Origin: Zoogloea sp.
GTDB taxonomy: Bacteria > Pseudomonadota > Gammaproteobacteria > Burkholderiales > Rhodocyclaceae
Assembly: GCF_023150065.1 (NCBI RefSeq)
Contig: NZ_JAKLLN010000019.1
Span: 1-64,000, forward strand
DNA: 64,000 nucleotides
Direction of reading: 5' to 3'
Part shown: positions 1 through 6,686 of the stretch, one piece after another
Position numbering within the stretch: position 1 is the stretch's first letter
Layout of the letters: every line of letters starts with the position of its first letter
Notes under the pieces: generated by a model
The model's input: the letters and a program-made list of their open reading frames with translations, nothing else
Database searches by the model: none
What the model was told of the DNA's origin: nothing
Made by a program: the position numbers and the translations under genes

Positions 1-67
1 CGCTGGATATGAAAACGCCGGCTGAGGCATTCGCTTTAGCAGCGTGACCTGTGCAGGATTTGGTGGG

Positions 68-508
68 TCAATACAGCTTGACGCCGTCGATGGCGAAGAG
101 CGCCCGCCCGATCAGATTCTGGTGGTCACACACCACCAGCACCTGGGCGAAGAGTCGGGCCACCTCGTCACCGAGTTCCGAAACGAAGGCGGCCAGCGTG
201 GTGAAGTGCTGGCAGGCGTCGCCTGAGACAGCCATGAAGAGCACGTTGTGACGACAGGCCGCCTCGATGCTGCGGGAACTGACGAGTCCCCGGGAATAGG
301 CGAGCAGGACGATCTTGAGGAGCACGGCCGGATCGAAGGCGGGGGCACCCCCCGCATCGTTACGAAAACGCGAACGCAGGGCGGAGAGATCGAGTTCCTT
401 ATCGACCAGATGGCACAGGGCGAACTCGAAGGAGCCAGGCAGAACCTGGCGCTGGAAATCCACCGGAATCATCTTCAAACCGTAATCGGGGGTCTTGAAG
501 CGGGGCAT
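68..508 (-). pseudogene. IS1182-family transposase, N-terminal fragment
   Basis: The 146-residue product matches the N-terminal part of IS1182-type transposases (PRFK..., LPGSFEFAL, DLSALRSRFRND, AFDPAVLLKIVLLAYSRG, FAIDGVKL). Family members are usually about 450-500 residues and continue past FAIDG.KL with a proline-serine-asparagine stretch. Here the match stops after VKL and a stop codon follows, so the DDE catalytic core is missing. The ATG at 506-508 fits the family N-terminus. The fragment lies at the distal end of the cassette array, immediately beyond the last attC. Family assignment is from recalled sequence. The missing part is not in bases 1-67, so this is a remnant rather than a copy cut by the window edge. 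Confidence 0.75.
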
Positions 509-585
509 CGGGGAATTCCGGTGTTGGGATATCCAATTATACCGAAGGCATTCTGCGGGCGGTGGGAGAAGGGTTTTTCTACAGC

Positions 586-700
586 CTCAACGTTTGAGCT
601 AACCCGTGCGGAGCAGATTGGCGCCGGCAGAGAGTCAGAATAAATTTGAGGCCCGAACGGCGGCAAGCTGTGTAGCGTCCGGTTGAGCGAATGATTAGGC
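586..700 (-). repeat. attC site, distal end of array
   Basis: Outer core GATTAGGC (minus strand GCCTAATC) lies at 693-700 next to the stop of the 707-1165 gene. The other end, CTCAACG at about 587-593, is a degenerate core. The arms GAGCTAACC (596-604) and GGTTGAGC (681-688) pair imperfectly, as in attC. At about 115 bases it is one of the longest sites in the array. Confidence 0.7.
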
Positions 701-706
701 CTCACT

Positions 707-1165
707 CTAAATGGCACCAGAGCAGGCTGCATGGAGTTTCTTGGGCTCGCCGACAATCTTGGCCACCAACGCGGTTGGCTCAGCAGGCCCACTCGGCGCC
801 CCAAGAAAGGCAAAGTGAGTAAAGATATGGTGGTCTTGGTACTGAACCTTGAATACACCGAAGTGACCGCGTATTCGAACGGCTCGCAGCAAATAAAAAT
901 TTGCATGCCTGCCAGGATCTTGGTGGACGCCCAGTTGCTGCAGTTGCTGTGCGGATAGCTGAACGTATTCGTGCTGGGCTAGAAGTTTGAGCGCTATTCC
1001 TTTGTTCGCATCAGAGATCTCCGTTGCCGGCTCAATTTCTGTACTGGGGCCCTGCAATGACGAATACGTCTCGGGTGAGGCTGCCTTTGCCCATGGGATG
1101 GTCTCGCATGTCTGCGCCGTACAGATGGAGGGCAAAAGAATGGCGATGGCAGAAAGTAGTCGCAT
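707..1165 (-). CDS. exported cassette protein of unknown function
   Basis: 152 residues. Residues 1-18 form a Sec signal peptide with a hydrophobic core (LLSAIAILLPSICTA) and a likely AQ cleavage site, so the mature protein should be periplasmic. Two cysteines flank the mature N-terminus and the C-terminus (TCETI, HAACSG), which would allow a disulfide. I recognise no family. The ATG lies 7 bases inside the cassette, downstream of the attC core at 1173, so no promoter fits between them and expression must come from upstream in the array. The stop lies 6 bases from the attC at 586-700. Confidence 0.75.
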   Translation of the reverse strand: MRLLSAIAILLPSICTAQTCETIPWAKAASPETYSSLQGPSTEIEPATEISDANKGIALKLLAQHEYVQLSAQQLQQLGVHQDPGRHANFYLLRAVRIRGHFGVFKVQYQDHHIFTHFAFLGAPSGPAEPTALVAKIVGEPKKLHAACSGAI

Positions 1166-1172
1166 TTTTGCT

Positions 1173-1229
1173 GCCTAACGTTGAAGTTGTGGGGCGGCAA
1201 AGCCGTCCCAAACGAACAAATGGTTAGGC
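1173..1229 (-). repeat. attC site
   Basis: Perfect cores GCCTAAC (1173-1179) and GTTAGGC (1223-1229) flank a GGGGCGGC/GCCGTCC stem. The site is 57 bases, the classical short attC size, and abuts the stop of the 1231-1791 gene. Confidence 0.92.
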
Positions 1230-1230
1230 G

Positions 1231-1791
1231 CTATTTCCACAGTTTCCACCAGCTACCCTTGGTCTTGAGTTCGGCAAGCTCTTCAAATGGAGTGTTGTCA
1301 AAGTCCGCGTTGCTCTCATCGTGACGAAATCCACAGAGTTCCTTGGCGAGGATGAGTGGGATATCCATGTGGAAGTGGCCGTCGAGATTCTCGCTGTCCT
1401 CGGGTTCTACTGTGGCCAGTAATTCACGGAAGCGTTGAGGAAGCAGGCCTTGGGAAGAAATACTCTGATTGTCTTCGTCGCCTTGATGCTGGACATGCCA
1501 GACGCGCGCACCGTCTCGCCAAAGTTCTACGGACGCAAAGTTGACGTGCTCCTCGATAGCGCACGCGACCGCTCGACAGCCTTTCGAGAGTGCAGACATG
1601 CTTTTTGCATTCGCAATTCGGTGATCGCACCGTTGAGCGGCAACTAAGAACCAGTCGTTTGGCAAGATATGGCTTGCGACGCCTTTGAACGGATATACGC
1701 AGTCTTTCGCCGTCTTGACCAAGGACAGCCGCAACAGTGCTTCGTCGGCTGGAAGTGCCTCGACAGCGACCCAAGTTAATGAGATGCCCAT
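1231..1791 (-). CDS. cassette protein of unknown function
   Basis: 186 residues, no signal peptide or membrane segment, so probably cytoplasmic. It is acidic in the C-terminal half (EPEDSENLDGHFHMD, HDESNADFDNTP) and ends in a basic aromatic tail (GSWWKLWK). I recognise no family. The stop codon is one base from the attC at 1173-1229. The ATG is 16 bases from the next attC core. The coding sequence is clearly less GC-rich than the chromosome beyond 12 kb. Confidence 0.75.
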   Translation of the reverse strand: MGISLTWVAVEALPADEALLRLSLVKTAKDCVYPFKGVASHILPNDWFLVAAQRCDHRIANAKSMSALSKGCRAVACAIEEHVNFASVELWRDGARVWHVQHQGDEDNQSISSQGLLPQRFRELLATVEPEDSENLDGHFHMDIPLILAKELCGFRHDESNADFDNTPFEELAELKTKGSWWKLWK

Positions 1792-1807
1792 GATGTGTGC
1801 GCGTAAC

Positions 1808-1875
1808 GCCTAACGTAAAGGTAACCGGCCTGCCACTTCGGCAGGTCCGAGCAACCAGAGGGAGCGGTGTTAGCC
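1808..1875 (-). repeat. attC site
   Basis: Cores GCCTAAC (1808-1814) and GTTAGCC (1869-1875) flank a CCTGCC/GGCAGG stem. The core at 1869 has one substitution relative to GTTRRRY. Confidence 0.88.
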
Positions 1876-1881
1876 GCCAGC

Positions 1882-2307
1882 TTAGGGGCAATCGTTTGGA
1901 TTTCTGATGGAATATTTTCCATTAAATTCGAGTTTTTCATTTATCCTTTTATCTAAGCTCTGAGATAGATCGACAACGAACGTATTACTCTGAAATTCGA
2001 CGTAGCCTGAAAGCCCCGTTATCTGATATGGAGCGGAATTAGGCCATGCGTAATACACTGAGATTTGATCAGCTTCATACCTGCCTTTGTTTGCCGGGGA
2101 ACGAATTGCGACTAAGAGATTTGATCTTCCACCGACCAACCACTGAATTGGATTGTGAGGCAGATTCGGCCAAGTGCCTTGAAGGCTAGTCATACAAAGC
2201 GAACCTTCGCTTGCAAGCTGAACATGTTTTTCAAAATCTGGCGGACGAAATGGCCCACCGCAGGCAGAAAGTAACAGTACAAATAGGAAAACTGGACCAT
2301 GCCGCAT
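1882..2307 (-). CDS. predicted lipoprotein of unknown function (cassette)
   Basis: 141 residues. The N-terminus has a lipoprotein signal peptide (FLFVLLLSACGG) with lipobox LSAC, so Cys-16 should be lipidated. The mature protein contains two further cysteines, near residue 38 (SLCMTS) and in the C-terminal NPNDCP. The Gly after the lipid Cys favours the outer membrane by general rule. No family is recognised. The start is 6 bases from the adjoining attC core at 2314. Confidence 0.75.
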   Translation of the reverse strand: MRHGPVFLFVLLLSACGGPFRPPDFEKHVQLASEGSLCMTSLQGTWPNLPHNPIQWLVGGRSNLLVAIRSPANKGRYEADQISVYYAWPNSAPYQITGLSGYVEFQSNTFVVDLSQSLDKRINEKLEFNGKYSIRNPNDCP

Positions 2308-2313
2308 GGCTGT

Positions 2314-2376
2314 ACCTAACGTGGAGCCAAGGAGCAGGCAGCTTCTGGCCTATCCCGCTTGAGCGTAGGGTTAGAG
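2314..2376 (-). repeat. attC site
   Basis: Cores ACCTAAC (2314-2320) and GTTAGAG (2370-2376). The internal boxes CGTGGAGCCAAGG and GCTTGAGCG pair imperfectly, as in attC. The core at 2370 supplies the stop codon of the next gene. Confidence 0.88.
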
Positions 2377-2682
2377 AGCATAGGCAGATTTCTCCTTTTG
2401 ATGACGCTTACGCAAAAGAACGATAGCCACGACTACCGACCAAATGAGCCACCATGCTATGACAGCAATAGTCGCTCCCAAAGTGGTGGCCATGGGCCAC
2501 CCATCGGAAGAGCTTTGAATAGTAGGCAACCCACAGCCTTCCAAAATGGATAATGCAACGAGTGTCGGAATCCAAAAGACGATTCCGAGAATTGGAACAA
2601 AGCGGGCAAGCAAGTATTCAAGCAGTAGCGCGCCCCCACCTCCGGAAAATGAAATGAGTAAAAGTCGTGCCATGCTGATCAT
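2371..2682 (-). CDS. small inner-membrane cassette protein
   Basis: 103 residues with three hydrophobic stretches: about 4-30 (LLLISFSGGGGALLLEYLLA), 31-50 (FVPILGIVFWIPTLVAL) and 66-90 (TTLGATIAVIAWWLIWSVVVAIVLL). A basic tail follows (RKRHQKEK). The profile fits a three-helix inner-membrane protein with a positively charged cytoplasmic C-terminus. No family is recognised. Two ATGs are possible (2680-2682 and 2671-2673). The TAA stop lies inside the attC core GTTAGAG. Confidence 0.7.
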   Translation of the reverse strand: MISMARLLLISFSGGGGALLLEYLLARFVPILGIVFWIPTLVALSILEGCGLPTIQSSSDGWPMATTLGATIAVIAWWLIWSVVVAIVLLRKRHQKEKSAYAL

Positions 2683-2687
2683 TTTCT

Positions 2688-2759
2688 CTCCAATGTGCCA
2701 GCTAAGCCGGCAGCAAAAAACGTAGCTTTTTGACGGTCGGCTGGAGCGGGAAGTTAGAT
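2688..2759 (-). repeat. attC site with one degenerate core
   Basis: GTTAGAT at 2753-2759 is intact. The opposite core reads CTCCAAT (2688-2694), so on the minus strand the conserved GTT has become ATT. The stem GCCGG...CGGTCGGC and the AGCTTTTTGACGG segment resemble the attC at 6995-7066. Confidence 0.75.
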
Positions 2760-3077
2760 GTTTTCAACACGATACCCAAAATCCAGTCCCGCATTTTTTA
2801 TTACTTCCCTGCGGAGGGATAAAAACCTAGCCCCTTCTTCATCCGGCTCAAACTGACATATAACAACAAGCTTAATTGACCTTCCCTCTGCAGCGGGGTA
2901 TGACTCCAATATTTCTCCGGTTTCAACAAATGCCAAGTACGAGTTCAATTTTTCTTGGATCAACAGAAGATGTTCTCTGCCGCCCTATTCAAGGTGATCG
3001 GTTGCTGTCAAAGTTACTGAACCGCTGACGGGATCAGTGCTCATAAAATCGATCACGTTGGCCTGCTCGATGCTCAT
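2754..3077 (-). pseudogene. DUF6572-like cassette gene interrupted by an in-frame TAG
   Basis: A single reading frame runs from the ATG at 3075-3077 (MSIEQANVIDFMSTDP...) to the TAA at 2754-2756, 107 sense-length codons in all. Codon 31 is TAG (2985-2987), directly after DHLE. The downstream part (GGREHLLLIQEKLNSYLAF, GEILESYPAAEGR, CQFEPDEEGARFL) continues in frame and matches the recalled DUF6572 pattern, where a tryptophan follows DHL(D/E). TGG to TAG is therefore the simplest explanation. The 3' part could still be translated from a TTG or CTG at about 2961-2966. The function of the family is unknown. The final stop codon is inside the attC core. Confidence 0.72.
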
Positions 3078-3083
3078 AGAGAA

Positions 3084-3170
3084 ATCTAAACTCGAATGTA
3101 AGGGTCGGCCCGCTTGCGGGACGTCCAGCGGAGGCCGCAGGCCGTAGCAGCCTTGACCGTCATGTTAGAG
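3084..3170 (-). repeat. attC site
   Basis: GTTAGAG at 3164-3170 is intact. The opposite end (ATCTAAAC, about 3084-3091) is a near-match. The centre holds nested inverted repeats (GGCCCGCTTGCGGGACG, GGCCGCAGGCC). The site is about 87 bases long. Confidence 0.75.
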
Positions 3171-3638
3171 ATCGTGGAACACCGGCAGACAACAGACCTC
3201 TGTTTTGACTGAGTTGGCAATGAAGCACTCTTCGTGCGCTTGCTGATGTAGGGCTTTAATTTCACTGGCCGACGGAATGGTGTTGCCAGAGAACTTGACG
3301 CTTGGTCGGAGAGTGACCTGCGAAACGAAAAATTTTCCTTGAGAGTTTTTTGCCATTTTCCCTTCGGCAGTATCGAGATACTGATCAACGACGAGGCCCT
3401 GATTTGCAGCAAGTGAGAGGAACCACAGCATGTGACAACTGGAAAGTGAAGCGACAAAACCCTCTTCCGGGTCGACTGCATCGGTAGCGGAGTAAGGCAC
3501 AGGAACGACATGCGGCGAAGAAGAGCCTTGGATTTCAATTCCACCGTCGAATCGGAGTAAATGGCGCCTACTGTATTTGTTATCAACAAAATTTTGGTCG
3601 CCTCGCAACCAAATGATCTCAGCGGTATATGTGGCCAT
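3165..3638 (-). CDS. OsmC-family protein (cassette)
   Basis: 157 residues from MATYTAEI. OsmC/Ohr-family proteins reduce organic or lipid hydroperoxides with a reactive cysteine pair. Both expected cysteines are visible: one in SLSSCHML at about residue 69, the other in HEECFIANS at about residue 136. Length and order (N-terminal strands, YSATDAVDPEE loop, helix with first Cys) fit the OsmC branch. An upstream in-frame start near 3695 is rejected because it lies inside the attC. The chosen ATG is 6 bases inside the cassette, so the gene has no promoter of its own. The stop codon is inside the attC core. Confidence 0.85.
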   Translation of the reverse strand: MATYTAEIIWLRGDQNFVDNKYSRRHLLRFDGGIEIQGSSSPHVVPVPYSATDAVDPEEGFVASLSSCHMLWFLSLAANQGLVVDQYLDTAEGKMAKNSQGKFFVSQVTLRPSVKFSGNTIPSASEIKALHQQAHEECFIANSVKTEVCCLPVFHDL

Positions 3639-3644
3639 GATGAT

Positions 3645-3730
3645 CTCTAACGGTGAAAATAGCCGGCCGCCGCGCGAGGCGGCCAGCCTAAGCAACGACG
3701 GGTACCGGCGGTCGGGTTGACTAGTTTGTC
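3645..3730 (-). repeat. attC site with one degenerate core
   Basis: CTCTAAC (3645-3651) is intact. The other end is GTTTGTC (3724-3730), two changes from consensus. A GGCCGCC/GGCGGCC hairpin sits inside. Confidence 0.75.
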
Positions 3731-3744
3731 AGCCTCCAATTGCA

Positions 3745-4134
3745 TCATTTGCAATTCCGACTTATCTGATAGGAGTATTTCTTCTTAGGGAGGCTGAAAA
3801 TGGTGTATTCCAGTGCTTGAGAATATGCCGCCCCAGCAATAGGCGCACCAGGTGGATATTTGACTTCCTTCATTTTGTAGCAAAGAGTGATTTGATTTCC
3901 TTGGACGAGAATCTTTCCGCTTTCTGAATCGATGGCCGAAGTCGATGTGGCAGTCGTCAGGATATGGACAATTAGGGTTCCGTCGGAGAGCCACCCTTCA
4001 AGCGGTTTGTCATACTCAGTTATCGGCACGGAGTAGAGCCATGGACTACCCCAGGTGCGAAATGTTGTGGTGGCCGCAAAAGCGTGCAAAGAGCCCAAAG
4101 AAAGAATCAATAGTGCAAGAAAGTGCTTAGGCAT
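3745..4134 (-). CDS. exported cassette protein of unknown function
   Basis: 129 residues. Residues 1-20 form a Sec signal peptide (FLALLILSLGSLHAFA, AxA cleavage before ATTTF). The mature part is about 109 residues with two cysteines, in TLCYKM and at the very C-terminus (SRNCK), which could form a disulfide. No family is recognised. The start is about 20 bases from the neighbouring attC core. Confidence 0.72.
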   Translation of the reverse strand: MPKHFLALLILSLGSLHAFAATTTFRTWGSPWLYSVPITEYDKPLEGWLSDGTLIVHILTTATSTSAIDSESGKILVQGNQITLCYKMKEVKYPPGAPIAGAAYSQALEYTIFSLPKKKYSYQISRNCK

Positions 4135-4153
4135 AATGGCGATTAGTGGTGAG

Positions 4154-4252
4154 GTCTAGCGTTTGACGTGAGGGGCCGCCGTAGCGGCGAAGCCGCGAAG
4201 GGAGCCCACAAGCGCAGCTTGTGGGTGGTCCTTCTCGACGGAACTGTTAGAT
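4154..4252 (-). repeat. attC site
   Basis: GTTAGAT at 4246-4252 is intact. The opposite end reads GTCTAGC (4154-4160), one base from RYYYAAC. Two hairpins lie inside: GCCGC...GCGGC, and GCCCACAAGC/GCTTGTGGGT. The site is about 99 bases. Confidence 0.8.
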
Positions 4253-4798
4253 TGGAAATTTTTCAGCATAAACTTTTGATTGAATTTTCTTCAACGGGGG
4301 CTGAATTCCGATAGGTGAAAATATATCCAACTGAACATGAGATAGCTTCATTAGACTTTCAAAAACCTGATTTATTGACATAAAAAAATCTTTTGTTGTT
4401 TTCCCCGTTGCCTTGTGCGAGCAGCTTGGACAACAAAATGTCGCCGGTTTTTTCTTATAGTCCAGTGTGTCCGGATCGAAATTTATCGACCAAGAGTGAC
4501 TGCATTCATTGCATTGGAAGTACAGTTTTTCTTTCAGCCAATTGAAGACACCCAAATCCATGATATCGCCTATGGTGTAGCTGGCTAGAGAAATACCTTC
4601 GTTAGCCATTGCTGCTTCAGAAATGGAGAAACGAGGGTAGAACTTCAAGAATGCTTTTAGTCCTGTGCTGGCGCATTCGTAATGGCAACTTGGACATTCG
4701 AAGCGGCCGAAGCGAAGGGCATCACTACGATTTTTTGAGTTGAGCGTGTAAGTATGCCCACAGCGCCGACAGATCATTGAAGGGTCTTCGGGGAACAT
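4247..4798 (-). CDS. cassette protein with paired zinc-ribbon motifs
   Basis: 183 residues. Four CxxC knuckles occur in two pairs: CRRC at about 10-13 with CPSC at about 35-38, and CNEC at about 96-99 with CPSC at about 123-126. This is the pattern of two zinc ribbons. Helical segments lie between them and after the second. Such ribbons often bind nucleic acid or protein partners, but nothing here defines a target. An alternative ATG at codon 8 (MICRRC) is possible. The stop is inside the attC core. No named family is recognised. Confidence 0.75.
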   Translation of the reverse strand: MFPEDPSMICRRCGHTYTLNSKNRSDALRFGRFECPSCHYECASTGLKAFLKFYPRFSISEAAMANEGISLASYTIGDIMDLGVFNWLKEKLYFQCNECSHSWSINFDPDTLDYKKKPATFCCPSCSHKATGKTTKDFFMSINQVFESLMKLSHVQLDIFSPIGIQPPLKKIQSKVYAEKFPI

Positions 4799-4811
4799 GG
4801 TTTCCTCGGAA

Positions 4812-4880
4812 ATCTAACGTTGAATCTAACCGGCCAGCCGCGTCCAGCCACTGCCGGTCCGGTTGAGCGACTGGTTAGGC
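4812..4880 (-). repeat. attC site
   Basis: Perfect cores ATCTAAC (4812-4818) and GTTAGGC (4874-4880). The GAATCTAACCGG and CCGGTTGAGC arms pair as expected. The site is 69 bases. Confidence 0.92.
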
Positions 4881-5174
4881 CAGGCGCTCATTTACGGACT
4901 CCCGCCAAGATAGAAGAAGACGAGCTATCTCCAGGTCGTGCTCCGGCCTCGCTAAAAGCCCCATGCGCTGCGTTGCGATGGAGCTGAGCTCTTTAGCAAT
5001 TGCAGATTCATTTGCACAATCTCGGACCAAGGCAAAGATTCTGGGCAAATAGCCGTAGTACTCGTCTCGCGCTTGCGGCGTACCCGCGACTCCAATGGGA
5101 TCCCAGACGTAGTGCAGAACTTCGTCAACGGCACGATAGAGCGCCATATCCTGCGCAGAGAGTTTCTGCCCCAT
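4875..5174 (-). CDS. small cassette protein with WDPIGV motif, function unknown
   Basis: 99 residues, soluble and helical. The segment YVWDPIGVAGTPQARDEY followed by YLPRIFALV resembles a family of small proteins I recall as frequent in gene cassettes and accessory regions, with no established function. The ATG (5172-5174) is one base from the adjoining attC, and the stop is inside the attC core at 4874-4880. The whole cassette is therefore little more than the open reading frame plus its attC. Confidence 0.75.
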   Translation of the reverse strand: MGQKLSAQDMALYRAVDEVLHYVWDPIGVAGTPQARDEYYGYLPRIFALVRDCANESAIAKELSSIATQRMGLLARPEHDLEIARLLLSWRESVNERLA

Positions 5175-5175
5175 G

Positions 5176-5235
5176 GCCTACGTTAAAAATCACCGGGCGG
5201 CCGCAAGGCCGATCCGGTTAATTGCGATGTTAGGC
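5176..5235 (-). repeat. attC site with a one-base core deletion
   Basis: GTTAGGC (5229-5235) is intact. The other core reads GCCTACG (from 5176 or 5177), lacking one A of GCCTAACG. A GGCGGCC/GGCCGAT hairpin is present. The deletion removes one T of the conserved GTT on the minus strand. Confidence 0.82.
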
Positions 5236-5236
5236 A

Positions 5237-5695
5237 TTATTTCATTACCCCGTTAAATACGTATGCAATAAAGTTGAGCGCGAGCAATATCAAGGCAGCC
5301 AACTGAATGCGCCTAACTAGCTTCGCATACTTGAAAGACTCCTGCGGACCTAAAGAACCGGCAAGGCGCCGCAATTTTTCATCGTCGGAATGATCATAAG
5401 TTTCCGTTGGCGTCAGGTAGGTTTCCAGCTCATCACCACGAACGCGTCCGCCAAGCGCTTGCGCAATTTCAATCATGAGCTGAAGCTGCGCGTCATTAGG
5501 CTCTTTTGCCGTGAGTTCCAATGGGCTTGTATCCAACCAGAAGCCTTCTCCCTCACCCATCTTTTTTAGTAGTGTTTGCGATGACGAATCGTATGACCAC
5601 TCGGGAAATTTCATTGCAAGGGCGATAAAGTCCTGCTCGGAGAATCGCTGGCGTCGTCCAGAAGCAGTCTTGATAATTGAAACGTTGTATCCCAT
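5237..5695 (-). CDS. cassette protein with C-terminal membrane anchor
   Basis: 152 residues. The first about 120 are soluble and charged. A hydrophobic helix at about 130-149 (LAALILLALNFIAYVF) follows the basic segment KLVRRIQ, so the protein is probably tail-anchored in the inner membrane with the bulk in the cytoplasm. No family is recognised. The start is 11 bases from the next attC core and the stop one base from the previous one. Confidence 0.72.
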   Translation of the reverse strand: MGYNVSIIKTASGRRQRFSEQDFIALAMKFPEWSYDSSSQTLLKKMGEGEGFWLDTSPLELTAKEPNDAQLQLMIEIAQALGGRVRGDELETYLTPTETYDHSDDEKLRRLAGSLGPQESFKYAKLVRRIQLAALILLALNFIAYVFNGVMK

Positions 5696-5706
5696 ATTAG
5701 TGCGCT

Positions 5707-5770
5707 GCCTAACGTGCTAGCTCAGGGACGCGCCGCTTGTCGGCGCGTCCCCTGGCGCTATGGGTTCGGC
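5707..5770 (-). repeat. attC site with substituted core
   Basis: GCCTAAC (5707-5713) is intact; the other end reads GTTCGGC (5764-5770) where GTTAGGC is expected. A GGGACGCGCC/GGCGCGTCCC stem lies between. The A-to-C change removes the stop codon that this core supplies in other cassettes. Confidence 0.88.
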
Positions 5771-6175
5771 GGCAGCAGGCCAGAGCATGATGAGACAACG
5801 CTCGCTAGCGACTGCCGAGCTAGCAAAGTACGCACGTCCCCTGTAGGTCATTGGCTCCGCGAAAAGGCGGGGGCATTGGGGTACATAGTCAGTACAGCCA
5901 CAGAGAACGGCTGTTCCTGAAGGAAGTGCAAGACTGAAGTCGGCTTGATGTTCCCATGGACCTTCCGCCTCGAAGGGCTCAGTACCGAACGTGACTTGCA
6001 CAGACACTTGGGAGGCCGACTCGGTATGAAAGACAACAATGTGCGGCGCCGTGCGTAAGCGGCGCAACATGTCTTGTTCCGAAATCTCTTTGGGAATCGG
6101 AGGCTCAACTGTGGCATCCATGAGATAGAACTGGTGATAGTCCGCGAGGATCTGAAATGTGCGTAGGTCTTTCAT
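5717..6175 (-). CDS. cassette protein of unknown function, C-terminus extended through attC
   Basis: 152 residues from MKDLRTFQIL. An in-frame TTG at 6182-6184 lies inside the attC and is not preferred. No signal peptide, membrane segment or recognised family; residues 8-20 (ILADYHQFYLMDA) and the GCTDYVPQCPRLF segment are distinctive. The reading frame enters the attC at 5707-5770. The codon at 5765-5767 is GAA where intact cores give TAA, so the last 15 residues (PIAPGDAP...) are encoded by the recombination site. The ancestral protein probably ended about 16 residues earlier. Confidence 0.72.
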   Translation of the reverse strand: MKDLRTFQILADYHQFYLMDATVEPPIPKEISEQDMLRRLRTAPHIVVFHTESASQVSVQVTFGTEPFEAEGPWEHQADFSLALPSGTAVLCGCTDYVPQCPRLFAEPMTYRGRAYFASSAVASERCLIMLWPAAAEPIAPGDAPTSGASLS

Positions 6176-6178
6176 GAC

Positions 6179-6238
6179 GCCCAACGCCTGAATTAAGCCG
6201 CGCCGCGAAGTGGCGTCGGCTTGAATGAATGGTTAGGC
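6179..6238 (-). repeat. attC site
   Basis: Cores GCCCAAC (6179-6185) and GTTAGGC (6232-6238) flank AATTAAGCCGCGCC and GGCGTCGGCTTGAATG arms that pair well. The site is 60 bases and looks fully intact. Confidence 0.92.
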
Positions 6239-6242
6239 GTGC

Positions 6243-6596
6243 TCACGCAGACCAACAATAAAGCGGACTGCCGAACACACCATGCGCTCCAAGATTGCTC
6301 TGGTCTGTGCCCCAGAAGCAATAGAACTGATCCTGCTCAGGCCGGTACACCAACCAATACCCAGATGAGTTGTGAGCAATGCATTGACCGGAAATGGCGT
6401 TGCCAACGGCCACATCAGGAAAGCCGGGAGGCATGACTGTTGCTGTGAGCGGAAAGGGAATGCAGGTATGCGCCCGGATGTCTGCAGCCAGACCAGACAG
6501 ATATGCATGTACATCAACGCCAGCGCTGATAAAGACACCAGAGGTATCTCCCAAGGCGACTTCCAGTTTTGTCAGCAGCGGATCACCCACAAGCAC
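6243..6596 (-). CDS. cassette protein of unknown function
   Basis: 117 residues from a GTG at 6594-6596, immediately beside the attC core at 6597. The product is soluble, with a C-terminal half rich in aromatics (GYWLVYRPEQDQFYCFWG, SPLYCWSA). I recall similar short proteins from cassette arrays but know no function. This frame was chosen over an overlapping minus-strand frame because its stop falls just outside the attC at 6179-6238 and its composition is protein-like. Confidence 0.68.
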   Translation of the reverse strand: MLVGDPLLTKLEVALGDTSGVFISAGVDVHAYLSGLAADIRAHTCIPFPLTATVMPPGFPDVAVGNAISGQCIAHNSSGYWLVYRPEQDQFYCFWGTDQSNLGAHGVFGSPLYCWSA

Positions 6597-6686
6597 ACCT
6601 AACGTTGTAAGTAAGGGGCGCTGCGCGAAGCTCTATCGCGCAGCGCCCAGCGACCATAGGGAGCGGCCTTGACCGGGATGTTAGGC
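6597..6686 (-). repeat. attC site
   Basis: Perfect cores ACCTAAC (6597-6603) and GTTAGGC (6680-6686). The stem GGGCGCTGCGCG/CGCGCAGCGCCC is nearly the same as in the attC at 9381-9450. The site is 90 bases. Confidence 0.92.

Noticed and set aside
248-643. Plus-strand frame across the left edge of the array
   Set aside because: It is antisense to the IS1182-type transposase fragment and runs into the attC; no protein-like features.
6233-6538. Alternative minus-strand frame in the 6.2-6.6 kb cassette
   Set aside because: It starts mid-cassette and ends inside the attC; the overlapping frame 6243-6596 fits cassette boundaries and composition better.
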